A DNA stretch of 64,000 nt. It comes from an uncultured Rikenella sp. (GTDB lineage Bacteria; Bacteroidota; Bacteroidia; Bacteroidales; Rikenellaceae). The DNA is taken from NCBI GenBank assembly GCA_947627885.1, contig CANQXP010000003.1, positions 20,328 through 84,327 of the forward strand, in the 5' to 3' direction. The notes beneath the pieces were generated by a model, which searched no databases, had not been told where the DNA came from, and saw nothing but the letters and a program-made list of their open reading frames with translations. This document shows, piece by piece, positions 1 to 10,040 of the stretch. The position numbers were made by a program, and so were the translations under genes. Each line of letters opens with the position of its first letter. Within the stretch, counting starts at the first letter, position 1.

Positions 1-128
1 AACGCGGCCTGTACGGATCAATAAATTAATGGAGATGCGCAGAGATAATTATTGATAAAAGTGCCGGAAGGTAATACTTTTAAATTATAAATGTTTATTT
101 TCGAGTGGCGGTGTTAATTCGAATAGCG

Positions 129-646
129 ATGAAAAAAATCTTTGCTTTAGTATTAGTCATTCTGGCTGTTGGTTTGGGTATGTCGGCCATCGGTCAGGAT
201 TTCGACGCCAAGCTCAAACGGTTCGTAACGATCTCCCACGGGAAATACGCCCCGGAAATTTCGTGCGACGAGGCGGTCAAATTGGGATTTACGGTCAATG
301 ACTATAACCGATTCGTGGAATATGTCGGGCAGCTCAATATGAAGACCGCCCCGGCTCTGACACGACCGGAAAATCTTTTTCTGTGCTCGTTCATAGAATA
401 CGACGGGGATAAAGTCGTTTTGACCATTCCGTTGGAAAAGGCGCTTCGGGCGGGTGCGACGGTGCAAGGGTACTTTCAAACGCTGGAGAACCTGGGTGCC
501 ATAAACGAAATTCTGCCGGCGAACGAGAAAAAAGAGAATTGGGATTTATACGGGAAACGCAACAAAAGATGTTGGAGTATGCCAGACAGAACCCGGACAG
601 CAGTGCGGTGAAGAAATTCTTTACTGCACCGCCGATGCCGCAGTGA
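129..646 (+). pseudogene. small secreted protein, apparent frameshift in A6 tract at 528-533
   Basis: Signal peptide MKKIFALVLVILAVGLGMSAIGQ. ORF 105..611 continues sensibly in another frame as RELGFIRETQQKMLEYARQNPDSSAVKKFFTAPPMPQ* if one base is added in the A run. Confidence 0.6.
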
Positions 647-674
647 TGTCCATTGATATGAACGGATCATATAT

Positions 675-712
675 GAAGAAGGCTGACTTTCCGCAGGAAG
701 TCAGCCTTCTTC
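675..712. terminator. hairpin terminator, 15-bp stem
   Basis: GAAGAAGGCTGACTT / AAGTCAGCCTTCTTC inverted repeat between convergent genes. Confidence 0.7.
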
Positions 713-722
713 ATTTTCTCCG

Positions 723-2566
723 CTATAAGTCGAGCTTGAGTTTTTCATTGCCTTGTGTGTCGTAGACCGTGAGGGTCATTGCGTCGCCTTTGCGTTGGAG
801 CACCATCACCGTGGCCCCCTCCGGCTTGAAGCCCCCGCCGACCACCACCGGAAAACCGTTCCCGGCGGTATTGGCCGGATGGTAGGCGAAGCGGTGGGTA
901 TGCGCATTGATCGACACCGCGAACGGCGCTTTTTTCAGCAGCGGATCCCACAACTCCCGGCAGGGATTGTACCTGTCCGTTTCGCCGTAGATCGGGATAT
1001 GGTGGATCAACACCCGTTTCCCGGCCTTTTTGAAGGCTTTGGACGAGAGTTCGGTCTGCAGGAAACAGACCTGGTCTTTACGCAGCCCCTCGAAATCGTT
1101 GAGGCCGTAATAGACCCAGTGGTCGTCCGGCTTATCCTCGCCGCAGTCCAGCATCACGAAACGGGTGTCGCCCCAGCTGAACGCCCCGTAGGTCTTGTCG
1201 CCGACATAGTCGAACAGCTCGCGCAGGCCGATCGAGTAGGCGTTGCGGATCTCGTGGTTGCCGCGCAGGAAGAATACCGGGATGTCCTCGGCCCCGATGC
1301 CCGAAGTGTAGTACGAAAGGGTGGCAACCGCCTGTTTCTGCGAGGCCGGGTCGTCGATGCAGTCGCCGTTGAACACTGCGAAATCGTAGTTCACGCCTTT
1401 CTCCCGGATAACCTTCAGCAGTGCGTCGAACGTGCCGAGGTATTGGTGCAGGTCGTTGAAGATCACCGCCGTGAAATCCTTATCGCCCGGTGCGGGGAGG
1501 GTAAACGAGTGGAACGGGCTGACCGCCGTGCCGCCGAATATCTTTTCGTAGCCGCCGTAGAACAGGATCTCGCGCGAGTGGATGCGGTAATAGTATTTCT
1601 GTCCCGGCGTCAGGCCGTTGAGGCGGATCTTGTTCAGTTCGTTGCCCGCCATCGCCTGCCCGTCCACCAGCGTGCGGGCCATGGTCAGGTCGGCGGTATC
1701 GGTGCCGTATTCCACCCAGCTGTAGGCCGGGGTGTTGGTCAGCCACGTGACCGTAATGGCGTTCCCCGTCGGGTTTTGCAGGTAGGGATCGGTACGCAGG
1801 ATATTTCCGAAGGTCACGTCGGCGAATGCCGGGCGGTGATCCGACTGGTACGGGGCGTCGATCACTCCGTTATCACGCACCTGATAATAGCGGTCGCCGC
1901 CGATATAGCCCCAGATATAGTCGATCGTCTCCCGCGGCTTGTGGGCCGGAAAACTTTGCAGTTTGGTATTGTTCAGCGGTACGAAACTCTACGCAGCGCC
2001 TTGAACTGTTCCGAATCCGGCGTGAAGTTGAGGTCGCCCGCCAGGAAGACGGCTTTTTCCGGATAGAGTGCCGCAATACTGTCGACCATCCGGATGGAGG
2101 TCATCTGGTCGGCACCGGTCAAGGAGAAATGGGTGGCCATGAACACATACTCCGGGAATTCGGCGACGATCAGCGCACGTGCCTCCTCGCGGCCCGGCAG
2201 GGCGATGCGTTTCACCTGCTGCGGTTCATCTTTATAGAGCAGGCCGATGCCGTAAGCCCCGCCGTCGTAGTCGATGGCTTTGGCGAAAGTGCCGTGCATA
2301 CCGGTACGCTCGGCGAACTCCTGCAAAGCATAAGTCTTACCGTTTCGCCCCGTGATGCTGTCCAGCTCCTGCAAGGCGCAGATGTCGGGCTGATGCTCGC
2401 GGATCACGGCCGACGCCCGGTCGTAATCCCGCTTGTCGTCCATGCCCATTCCCCCGCGCACGTTGTAAGTCATGATGCGCAGTTTCTGCGGCGTATTCCT
2501 GGCCGGGGATTTGAGCGGCGCTCCGGCCAGGACGAGGGCCGCCGCTGCGATCAGGGTAAATCTCAT
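723..2566 (-). pseudogene. secreted two-domain protein: endonuclease/exonuclease/phosphatase (EEP) domain followed by purple-acid-phosphatase-like metallophosphoesterase; split by one frameshift at about 1974-1991
   Basis: ORF 1973..2566 has EEP motifs (LRIMTYNVRGG, ALQELD, GDLNF). ORF 723..1880 read upstream gives ..YIWGYIGGDRYYQVRDNGVIDAPYQSDHRPAFADV (EEP C-terminal SDH motif), then FN3-like and metallophos domains (GDCIDD, GNHE, HTH). Confidence 0.75.
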
Positions 2567-2651
2567 AAAAGGTAGGTGTTAGTTTGGACTTTCAATTGAT
2601 GCTTCCAAAGATAGCGATTTCATCTTGCAATGCAGAATGCAACTTTTTTAA

Positions 2652-2666
2652 ATAGAATTATTCTAA
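2652..2666 (+). promoter_or_regulatory. PerR-box-like inverted repeat upstream of catalase
   Basis: ATAGAATTATTCTAA, a 7-1-7 palindrome resembling the PerR consensus TTATAATNATTATAA, just upstream of a catalase gene. Confidence 0.6.
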
Positions 2667-2720
2667 TTTGAGAATAATTTCTATCTTTACGGCATGAAAA
2701 CCACTAAACCCGTTATCATC

Positions 2721-4232
2721 ATGAAAGAAGAAAAGAGATCCCGGCTGACCACGCAGGGCGGAAAGCCCGTGGCTGACAACCAGAACATAGAAACGGCAGG
2801 CGAACGCGGCCCGGCGCTGTTGCAGAACGTTTGGTTCCTCGAAAAACTGGCCCATTTCAACCGCGAGCGCATCCCGGAGCGTGTGGTGCATGCCAAAGGG
2901 TCGGGAGCTTTCGGCACCTTTACCGTGACCAACGACATTACGAAATACACTAAGGCTTCGATTTTTTCGGAGGTGGGCAAGCAGACGCCGATGCTGGCTC
3001 GTTTCTCGACGGTGGCCGGCGAGCGGGGCGCTGCCGACACGGAACGCGACGTGCGCGGCTTCGCCCTGAAGTTCTATACCGACGAGGGGAACTGGGATTT
3101 GGTGGGGAACAATACCCCGGTATTCTTTATCCGCGACCCGCTGAAATTCCCGGATTTCATCCATACACAGAAGCGCGACCCGAAAACCAACCTGCGGAGC
3201 AATACCGCGATGTGGGATTTCTGGTCGCTGAGTCCGGAGTCGCTCCACCAGGTGATGATCCTGATGAGCGACCGAGGCATCCCGAAGAGCCTGCGCCACA
3301 TGCACGGCTTCGGGAGCCATACTTACAGCTTCATCAATGCGGCCGGCGAGCGGTTTTGGGTGAAGTTCCATTTCAAGACCCGACAGGGGATCGAGAACCT
3401 GACCAACGCCGAGGCGGCGCAGGTCGTGGCGTACGACCGCGAAGCTTCGCAGCGCGACCTGTTCGAGTCGATCGAAAAGGGCGATTTCCCGAAATGGACT
3501 ATGTACGTGCAGGTCATGCCGGAGGCCGAAGCGCTGACGTATAAGGTCAATCCGTTCGACCTGACGAAGGTGTGGAGCCACAAGGATTACCCGCTGATCG
3601 AAGTGGGCGTTATGGAGCTGAACCGCAATCCGGAGTACTATTTCGCCGAGATGGAGCAGGCGGCTTTCAATCCGGCCAACAATGTGCCGGGGATCGGTTT
3701 TTCGCCGGACAAAATGTTGCAGGGACGCCTGTTCGCTTACGGCGATGCGCACCGCCACCGTCTGGGCGTCAATTTCGAGAGCCTGCCGGTGAATCGGCCG
3801 CATGTGCCGGTGCATAATTACCACCGCGACGGCTTTATGCGGCTGGACGAGAACGGAGGTCCGGCGGTCAACTACGAGCCGAACAGCTTCGACGGCCCGG
3901 TGGACGACCGTAAACTGAGCGAGCCGCCGTTGGCCGTGCACGGCGATGCGTTTAATTACAACAACCGGATGGACACCGATTATTACAGCCAGCCGGGTGC
4001 GTTGTTCCGCCTGATGCCGGAGGACGAGCAGCTGCGCACGATCTCGAACGTGGCCGAGGCGATGGACGGGGTGCCGGACTTCATCCGCCTGCGTGCTGCG
4101 GCGCGGTTTTACCTGGCCGACGAGCGCTGCGGAACGGGGATTGCCGAAAAGCTAAGCCTGTCGGCGGATGACCTGAAACAGGAGGCGGCGCGCCTGCTGG
4201 AGGACGACAAGAGACGGGCGGCTGAGAAATAG
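2721..4232 (+). CDS. katA: catalase (heme, monofunctional)
   Basis: [61 protein letters not shown]. Start placed at the second Met because the putative -7 box abuts the first ATG (2694). Confidence 0.93.
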   Translation: MKEEKRSRLTTQGGKPVADNQNIETAGERGPALLQNVWFLEKLAHFNRERIPERVVHAKGSGAFGTFTVTNDITKYTKASIFSEVGKQTPMLARFSTVAGERGAADTERDVRGFALKFYTDEGNWDLVGNNTPVFFIRDPLKFPDFIHTQKRDPKTNLRSNTAMWDFWSLSPESLHQVMILMSDRGIPKSLRHMHGFGSHTYSFINAAGERFWVKFHFKTRQGIENLTNAEAAQVVAYDREASQRDLFESIEKGDFPKWTMYVQVMPEAEALTYKVNPFDLTKVWSHKDYPLIEVGVMELNRNPEYYFAEMEQAAFNPANNVPGIGFSPDKMLQGRLFAYGDAHRHRLGVNFESLPVNRPHVPVHNYHRDGFMRLDENGGPAVNYEPNSFDGPVDDRKLSEPPLAVHGDAFNYNNRMDTDYYSQPGALFRLMPEDEQLRTISNVAEAMDGVPDFIRLRAAARFYLADERCGTGIAEKLSLSADDLKQEAARLLEDDKRRAAEK

Positions 4233-4322
4233 CCGCCTATCCCGAACCGATGCCGCGGAAATCTTCCTGAAAAGGGAGTCTTTCCGCGGCATTTTATTAA
4301 CTTTACAAACACTAACAGAAAC

Positions 4323-4664
4323 ATGATGGAGTTTTTACAGGACTACCGGCTGCTGGGGCTGGTGATCGGCATATGCACTTTCCTGATCATCGGCGTGTTC
4401 CACCCGGTGGTGGTCAAAGCGGAATACTACTGGGGAACGCGGTGCTGGTGGATTTTCCTTGTGCTGGGCATCTTCGGGGTGGCCGGTTCGCTGCTGACCG
4501 GCAATGTGTTGCTGTCGGCTTTGCTGGGAGTGTTCGCCTTCTCGTCGTTCTGGACGATCAAGGAGGTTTTCGAGCAGGAGGAACGGGTGCTGAAAGGCTG
4601 GTTCCCGATGAACCCGAAGCGGGCGGCCTATTACGAAACTGTCAGACAACGAAACCGGAAATAG
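4323..4664 (+). CDS. DUF4491-like small membrane protein
   Basis: three hydrophobic segments; ends FPMNPKRAAYYE typical of the family. Confidence 0.75.
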   Translation: MMEFLQDYRLLGLVIGICTFLIIGVFHPVVVKAEYYWGTRCWWIFLVLGIFGVAGSLLTGNVLLSALLGVFAFSSFWTIKEVFEQEERVLKGWFPMNPKRAAYYETVRQRNRK

Positions 4665-4667
4665 GAT

Positions 4668-5345
4668 ATGATCGAAAAATCGACGCTGGAGTTCCTGGAC
4701 GACCTGCGGCGCAACAACTACAAGGAGTGGTTCCACGAAAACCGGGCGCGTTACGACGCGGCGCGGGAAAATGTGTTGGAAAACGCGGCGAGGCTGGTCG
4801 AGGGGATCAACCTGTTCGACCCGTCGCTGGGTTATCCCGACGTGACCAAGCTGATCTACCGGATCAACCGCAACCTGCGCTTCTCGGCCGACAAGACGCC
4901 TTACAAAACCCATTTCGGGGTGGTGATGAACTCGGACGGCGACCGCCACAGCCCCTTGTCGTGCTATTATATGCACATCGAGCCGGGCGGATTGTCGGTG
5001 GTCTCCTGCGGCCTTTACATGCCGGAGGCGATGTCGGGCAAGCTGAACGAGATCCGGCAGGCGATCGACACGGACTGGGAGGAGTTCAGCGCCATTGTGA
5101 ACGATCCGGAATTCAAAAAGCATATCGGCGACCTGAGCCGCGAGGATAAAGTGCTCAAACGGGTGCCGAGGGGGTTCAGCGCGGATTCGCCGGCGGCGGA
5201 GTACCTCAAGCTGAACCACTTCTATGCCTGGGTGCATATGCCGGACGACTTGGTGACGAGTCCAGACTATATTCCGGAGGCGTTGCGGCTTTTCAAGTTG
5301 ATGAAACCGCTGCATGATTTCCTCAACCGGATCGTGAGGCCGTAG
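4668..5345 (+). CDS. DUF2461 domain-containing protein
   Basis: FLDDLRRNNYKEWFHENRARYD, YRINRNLRFSADKTPYKTHFG. Confidence 0.85.
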   Translation: MIEKSTLEFLDDLRRNNYKEWFHENRARYDAARENVLENAARLVEGINLFDPSLGYPDVTKLIYRINRNLRFSADKTPYKTHFGVVMNSDGDRHSPLSCYYMHIEPGGLSVVSCGLYMPEAMSGKLNEIRQAIDTDWEEFSAIVNDPEFKKHIGDLSREDKVLKRVPRGFSADSPAAEYLKLNHFYAWVHMPDDLVTSPDYIPEALRLFKLMKPLHDFLNRIVRP

Positions 5346-5435
5346 GGCTGTTTCACTTGAGCCGGTGTTCCGGTTGGCTGCACTGAAGAGCGGGCGGGGT
5401 GGGTCTGCTTTGCGTCTCCCCCTTCCGTATCCCCG

Positions 5436-5786
5436 TCACTCCCGTACGCAGCGAACGGGAAAACCGATAGCGGGAGCCGGCCAACCTCCGTTACAGCCGC
5501 TCGGATTGACATCGCTCTGCGTCGCATAAAGGTAATGTACCTCGCCTTGATCGCAAGTGGCGGACATGCAGCCCGATTCGACAGTAACCAAGTTGAACCC
5601 GCCGCTTGACCACAGCCGGTATCCGGCAGCCGGATACCAGGCTGTGCCGGAAAGCCCGTGAATTACCGAATTAAATGTACGGCCGCCGGAAACATCCCAT
5701 ACGCTGTTTTCCTTGCCGAATGCTTTCCAAGGGCTGGGGTTCGGTATGTCCGAAGGTGTTCCGCTTTTGGGCACCCGCCATCCCAC
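5436..5786 (-). pseudogene. fragment of a FISUMP-type (Fibrobacter succinogenes major paralogous) domain protein
   Basis: C-terminal signature DPCPVGWRVPKSGT...GGWPAPAIGFPVRCVRE; upstream in-frame stop and no signal peptide or start. Confidence 0.5.
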
Positions 5787-5937
5787 CGGACAGGGGTCGA
5801 AAAGGGTCTTTACATCATCCTGCCAAAGCGAGGCATTCTGCGGCGAAGTCCATTAGGTAGGTTATATCTCGGTCGGCAGGCCAGCAAGACAGCCAACGGC
5901 TGCGAGAAATAGAAGCCGGTGAGTTACCCATAAAAAA

Positions 5938-5976
5938 AGCCGGGCCGATTTTCCAAACAGGAAAATCGGCCCGGCT
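5938..5976 (-). terminator. intrinsic terminator
   Basis: 17-bp stem AGCCGGGCCGATTTTCC/GGAAAATCGGCCCGGCT followed by T7 on the minus strand. Confidence 0.85.
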
Positions 5977-6000
5977 GTTCGTATACGTCGAGAAACGGAA

Positions 6001-6177
6001 TTATTTCTTGGATTCTTCGAGCGATACCTGACGGAACTCTTTCATCAGTTTGGTCAGTTCCAGCGTAGCTTTGCGGGCACGCGTACCGGCAGCTTTGTTG
6101 CCTTTTTCGTACTGCTGCATAGCGTTTTCCTGAAAAGTGGCGATCTCCGCAGCAATCTTCTTGAGTAATTCTTCCAT
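6001..6177 (-). CDS. histone H1-like (Hc1-type) small basic protein, 58 aa
   Basis: MEELLKKIAAEIATFQENAMQQYEKGNKAAGTRARKATLELTKLMKEFRQVSLEESKK; below the ORF-track length cutoff; own terminator. Confidence 0.75.
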   Translation of the reverse strand: MEELLKKIAAEIATFQENAMQQYEKGNKAAGTRARKATLELTKLMKEFRQVSLEESKK

Positions 6178-6522
6178 AATTGTTTTTTTAAGTTTTCGAA
6201 TCCCAAAAGTAGTAAAATCCTTGTAAAAACAAGCGTTCGGAAAGTTTATCGTAAAAAAACGTCCGGATGCGTTGCCGGACGAGGTGCCGTTTCGTTCGGT
6301 TTATTCCGTTCGCCGTCTGGTCGAAATCCGCGACTCCGGGCTGTTATTTGGACGACTGTTCTTTAAATTTTTTGTTGGCGGTATAGGTATTATTCTCGGC
6401 AAAGAGGTTCAGCTTGTATTATTTGATCGTTTTTCTTATAATTGTACGAGACGGCCGGTGGCAAAGATGGATCGCCGGCCTTCCGGTCGCACATGCTTCA
6501 TTAATCTTTAAATCCAAAGCCA

Positions 6523-6939
6523 ATGAAAGATTTTCTCTCCAACAAAAAATTACAGACCCTTTATGCGGGTCTTATCCTGCTCCTGCTGTTTTGTGCGGCG
6601 CCTATTATCAGCGGGCCGCGCGGTTTCGGGGTGAGCATGTATTCGATTTTCGGGGAAGGGATCTTCGCCAACGTCGCAGTGTATCTGGTTTTCAACATCC
6701 TGATCGCCGTGCTGTTCCTGCTGCTGCCGATTCCTGCCGTGTTCGGCGGTGTGAGCGAGAAGGTCAAAGCGATCATCCGGCTGGCCGGCATCTGCCTGCT
6801 CGCTTTCGTGATGCTCATCACATTGATGGGTATCTGGCGTCTGGCTTGGGGCTGGGGATTGTGGCTGATCGTGATCCTGACGATCTTGTTGTTCGTCAAT
6901 GTGCTACTGAACAATAAAGACCTGTTGGGGAAAGCCTGA
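6523..6939 (+). CDS. small multi-pass membrane protein, unknown function
   Basis: four hydrophobic segments, terminator immediately downstream. Confidence 0.65.
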   Translation: MKDFLSNKKLQTLYAGLILLLLFCAAPIISGPRGFGVSMYSIFGEGIFANVAVYLVFNILIAVLFLLLPIPAVFGGVSEKVKAIIRLAGICLLAFVMLITLMGIWRLAWGWGLWLIVILTILLFVNVLLNNKDLLGKA

Positions 6940-6951
6940 CGGGGACGGGGT

Positions 6952-6990
6952 AAAAAAAGAGGCGCTTTCCATGGAAAGCGCCTCTTTTTT
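6952..6990. terminator. bidirectional intrinsic terminator
   Basis: AAAAAAAGAGGCGCTTTCCATGGAAAGCGCCTCTTTTTT. Confidence 0.9.
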
Positions 6991-7003
6991 AGTGCTATTT
7001 AAA

Positions 7004-9562
7004 CTATTCCGGAATAATCTCGAAGATCTCCACATCCCCTTCCAGCTCCATTTTCGCCGCGCCTTTGGCAACGGTTATCTGGAAGAACGGAGCGTCGATG
7101 GCCGTTTCTGAGACTACCGTCCCTTTTGCATCGAGTTGCCTGAGCTTCGGTTGGGCCGAGGGGCTGGTTTTCAGCAGCAGGGTATATCCCGTGGTATTCG
7201 CAGGGATTTCAAAAGAGAGTACGCCGCTGTTGATAAAAGAGGTGCCCGGATTCCTGTCGAAAGCATAAAGCGCTTTTGCCGCCAGCGAGTCCGCCACATC
7301 GATGCGGAAACCGAGCTTTTCCGCACTGACCGGATTGACTTCGAACGACCGGATCGCGGCCCAGTTCGTTTTGGACGACTTGAGTCGCTTGAGCCGCACA
7401 TACCGCGCCTTCACCGGATCGCCCGCCCAGCGGATGACATATTGCTTCACGAGGCTGTCGGTGAGCGGCAGCCACGTATGGCCGTCCGCCGAATATTCGA
7501 GGATGGCATGGTCGAAATAATCCACATCGTCCTTCGAATTACGCCCCTGGAGGATGTTGACCTCCGACACCTCCCGCACGCATCCCAGGTCGGCGCCGAT
7601 CCAGCTCCTGCCGTTCTGCGATACTCCGGACGTATAGAAGGTCGTGGAATCGTTGTCGAACATCAGTTTCGCCTGCGGAGTCCCCAGGTTGCGGAACGAG
7701 CCTATACCTTTATAGGAAGCCGGTACGGTTCCGGCGATCTTGGTATAGAACGCCGCCAGAATGTCATCCATCGTATGCTCGTAGAACGGCTGGAGCTTCA
7801 TCGTTCCCGATTTGTGGGCGTTGTACGCCTTGCGGTCGTCCTCGCTCATCAGGTTCTGCACATAGGCCGCCCATAGCGCCGAATCGTCACCTGTTTCGTA
7901 CAGCTTGATGATCTCCAGGGCTTTCCGTCCCCGCGTCCCCAGCTTGCCGAATTCGACCAGCCACGGGCGCAGCTCATTCAGCAGCTCTGCGTTTTTGCAT
8001 CCCGCTTCCATTTCGGCCGGAACTTTCTCAATCTTTTCGAACTCTTTCAGCAGGGCGTCGTACTGCTCCGGGGTGTAATTCCCGATGCGGAACGTTTCGG
8101 TTTCCCACGACTCCGCCCGCCGGTAGCCCGTTTCCGTGTCGCACGAGTGGATCGCGAACGTCCGGTATGCATCTTTTACCTCCGGCGCCAGCTCCACGAT
8201 CCCGCGCTCCCAGTTGTCGATCGGGTTATAGGCACCGATATTCCAGGTGTAGTCCGCCACCCCGTACAAAGCCAGTTTCGACGCCTCGCCGTGCTCCATC
8301 GGGTTGCTCACCAGCCCGCTGACATTCTCCGCCGTCAGCGTCGTGTCGAGGCCGTAGACCGGCCCCTGCATCACGATATGGCGCACGTAGTCCGTCACCG
8401 GATAGTTCCACCAGAAGAAAGCCGGCCGTTTGATCCGGGAGTTGACCCAGTCCAGCGTCTGGCGGGTCATGTCGGTGCATACGGCATCCCCCGTCCAGAA
8501 CACCTCGACCGACGGGTCGAGCGTGTTGCCGTAGACGACCAGACTGCCTTTCGGTGTCGGATTGGCCCACAGTTTCGTGTAGTCCGTCGGGCAGACGACC
8601 AGCGGGTTCACGTCCCCCTTCGCCTTCACGAACTCCTTGTTGAGTCGGTTCAGCAGCTCCGTTTGTTTGACCGGATCGGTTCCCTCGCCCGAAATGTCGT
8701 CGAAGAAGATCGCGAACGAGCGCACGCCCAAGTCGTACATCATCTCGAATTTATGAACCAGGTTGTTGTAGTCCTCTTCGTTCCACTTGATATCCTGCCC
8801 CGGGTGGATCGCCCAGAAGAAATCGACGTAGTTGCGGTTGCAGGCCTCCACCAGCTCGCGGATATTCCGCGCCTCCTTTTCCGGATAGGGCAGCCGCCAG
8901 TTGGGGGAGCTGTGGTATGGATCGTCTTTGGGACCGTATAGGTAACTGTTCATCTTGAACCGGCCGTAGAAGTCGATCAGTGAGAGCCGCACCTCATGCG
9001 GCCACGGCGTGCCGTAGAAACCTTCGACTACGCCCCGCAGGGGGAGATCCGGATAGTCGTTGATCTCCAGGTAGGGAAGCGTGAGGTTTTCGGCGATCGG
9101 GCTCTCGGCGATCTGCCAGAGCGTCTGGATGCCGTAGAAAGCCCCTCGCTCGTCATATCCGGTGATGGCGATCCCTTTCTTGCCGATGCTCAGCGCATAA
9201 GCGCCCGAAACTTCTTTCACACCGGCCTTGGCGGCGGCTTCCGGGCCGAAGTCTATGGTGAGTTTCACGCCTGTTTTCCCCGCGGTGACGAACCCAAGGT
9301 CATTGGAGAATTTCCCCTGTTTGTCGATCAGCCGTATCCCTTGGGAGTAGTCCAGCCTGCCGTCGTCATAGATATTCAGGCGGTGTGGTGTCGGATTGAT
9401 GATGAGTCCTTTGTGGTCCAGTTTTTTTCCGGGTACCATCAGTACGTCCTGCGCTTCGGATCGCTGCGAGGAGAGGTCGAAATTGCTCTCCTGGGCCGAA
9501 AGGGTGCCGCAAACCAGAATGCCGGCGGCCAATGCTGTCAGTAAATTTTTCTTTTTTGCCAT
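7004..9562 (-). CDS. GH84 family beta-N-acetylglucosaminidase (O-GlcNAcase-like) with C-terminal discoidin/CBM32-like domain
   Basis: RGVVEGFYGTPWPHEVRLSLIDFYGRFKMNSYLYGPKDDPYH and catalytic FFDDISG; signal peptide. Confidence 0.92.
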   Translation of the reverse strand: MAKKKNLLTALAAGILVCGTLSAQESNFDLSSQRSEAQDVLMVPGKKLDHKGLIINPTPHRLNIYDDGRLDYSQGIRLIDKQGKFSNDLGFVTAGKTGVKLTIDFGPEAAAKAGVKEVSGAYALSIGKKGIAITGYDERGAFYGIQTLWQIAESPIAENLTLPYLEINDYPDLPLRGVVEGFYGTPWPHEVRLSLIDFYGRFKMNSYLYGPKDDPYHSSPNWRLPYPEKEARNIRELVEACNRNYVDFFWAIHPGQDIKWNEEDYNNLVHKFEMMYDLGVRSFAIFFDDISGEGTDPVKQTELLNRLNKEFVKAKGDVNPLVVCPTDYTKLWANPTPKGSLVVYGNTLDPSVEVFWTGDAVCTDMTRQTLDWVNSRIKRPAFFWWNYPVTDYVRHIVMQGPVYGLDTTLTAENVSGLVSNPMEHGEASKLALYGVADYTWNIGAYNPIDNWERGIVELAPEVKDAYRTFAIHSCDTETGYRRAESWETETFRIGNYTPEQYDALLKEFEKIEKVPAEMEAGCKNAELLNELRPWLVEFGKLGTRGRKALEIIKLYETGDDSALWAAYVQNLMSEDDRKAYNAHKSGTMKLQPFYEHTMDDILAAFYTKIAGTVPASYKGIGSFRNLGTPQAKLMFDNDSTTFYTSGVSQNGRSWIGADLGCVREVSEVNILQGRNSKDDVDYFDHAILEYSADGHTWLPLTDSLVKQYVIRWAGDPVKARYVRLKRLKSSKTNWAAIRSFEVNPVSAEKLGFRIDVADSLAAKALYAFDRNPGTSFINSGVLSFEIPANTTGYTLLLKTSPSAQPKLRQLDAKGTVVSETAIDAPFFQITVAKGAAKMELEGDVEIFEIIPE

Positions 9563-9732
9563 TTTTTAATGAATCGTGTGTTGCGAATTTGCCGGATGCT
9601 TCCTGCGCTCGGCTTGTTTTGCACAAGATAGCATTTTAATCCGGTCTCCCCATCACGATTCGCTCCATTTTGCCGTAATATCCTGACAGGCATAATTATG
9701 CAAACCACCCTGAATTACGCTCTCAAGAAAAT

Positions 9733-9770
9733 GAAATAAGCATGCAATCAGCCGATTACATGCTTATTTC
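9733..9770 (-). terminator. hairpin directly 3' of tRNA-Leu
   Basis: GAAATAAGCATG/CATGCTTATTTC inverted repeat. Confidence 0.55.
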
Positions 9771-9771
9771 G

Positions 9772-9854
9772 TACTCCGGGCGGGACTTGAACCCGCACAG
9801 CCTAATGGCCAAAGGATTTTAAGTCCTTCGTGTCTACCATTCCACCACCGGAGC
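9772..9854 (-). tRNA. tRNA-Leu (anticodon TAA)
   Basis: GCTCCGGTGGTGGAATGGTAGACACGAAGGACTTAAAATCCTTTGGCC...GGTTCAAGTCCCGCCCGGAGTA; cloverleaf with acceptor stem GCTCCGG/CCGGAGT. Confidence 0.95.
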
Positions 9855-10040
9855 CCAACTTGCGACGTGCCCTTGTTGAGCACAGTTTATTCCCCGCCAC
9901 GAAGATAGCTATTCCGGCCTGAACCCGCAAATTTATTTCCCGCAGGGCCGGCCTATACCAAGGATGCCTGCCTGACCGTTTTTAGTATAAATCGTTATCT
10001 TTACCCACAGGAAACCGAATAAAACCCTACGATAGTTAAA

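Noticed and set aside
753-2066. 437-aa plus-strand ORF antisense to the EEP/metallophosphoesterase gene
   Set aside because: Shadow ORF of GC-rich coding sequence; Arg/His/Val-biased with no recognisable motifs, while the opposite strand has clear catalytic motifs.
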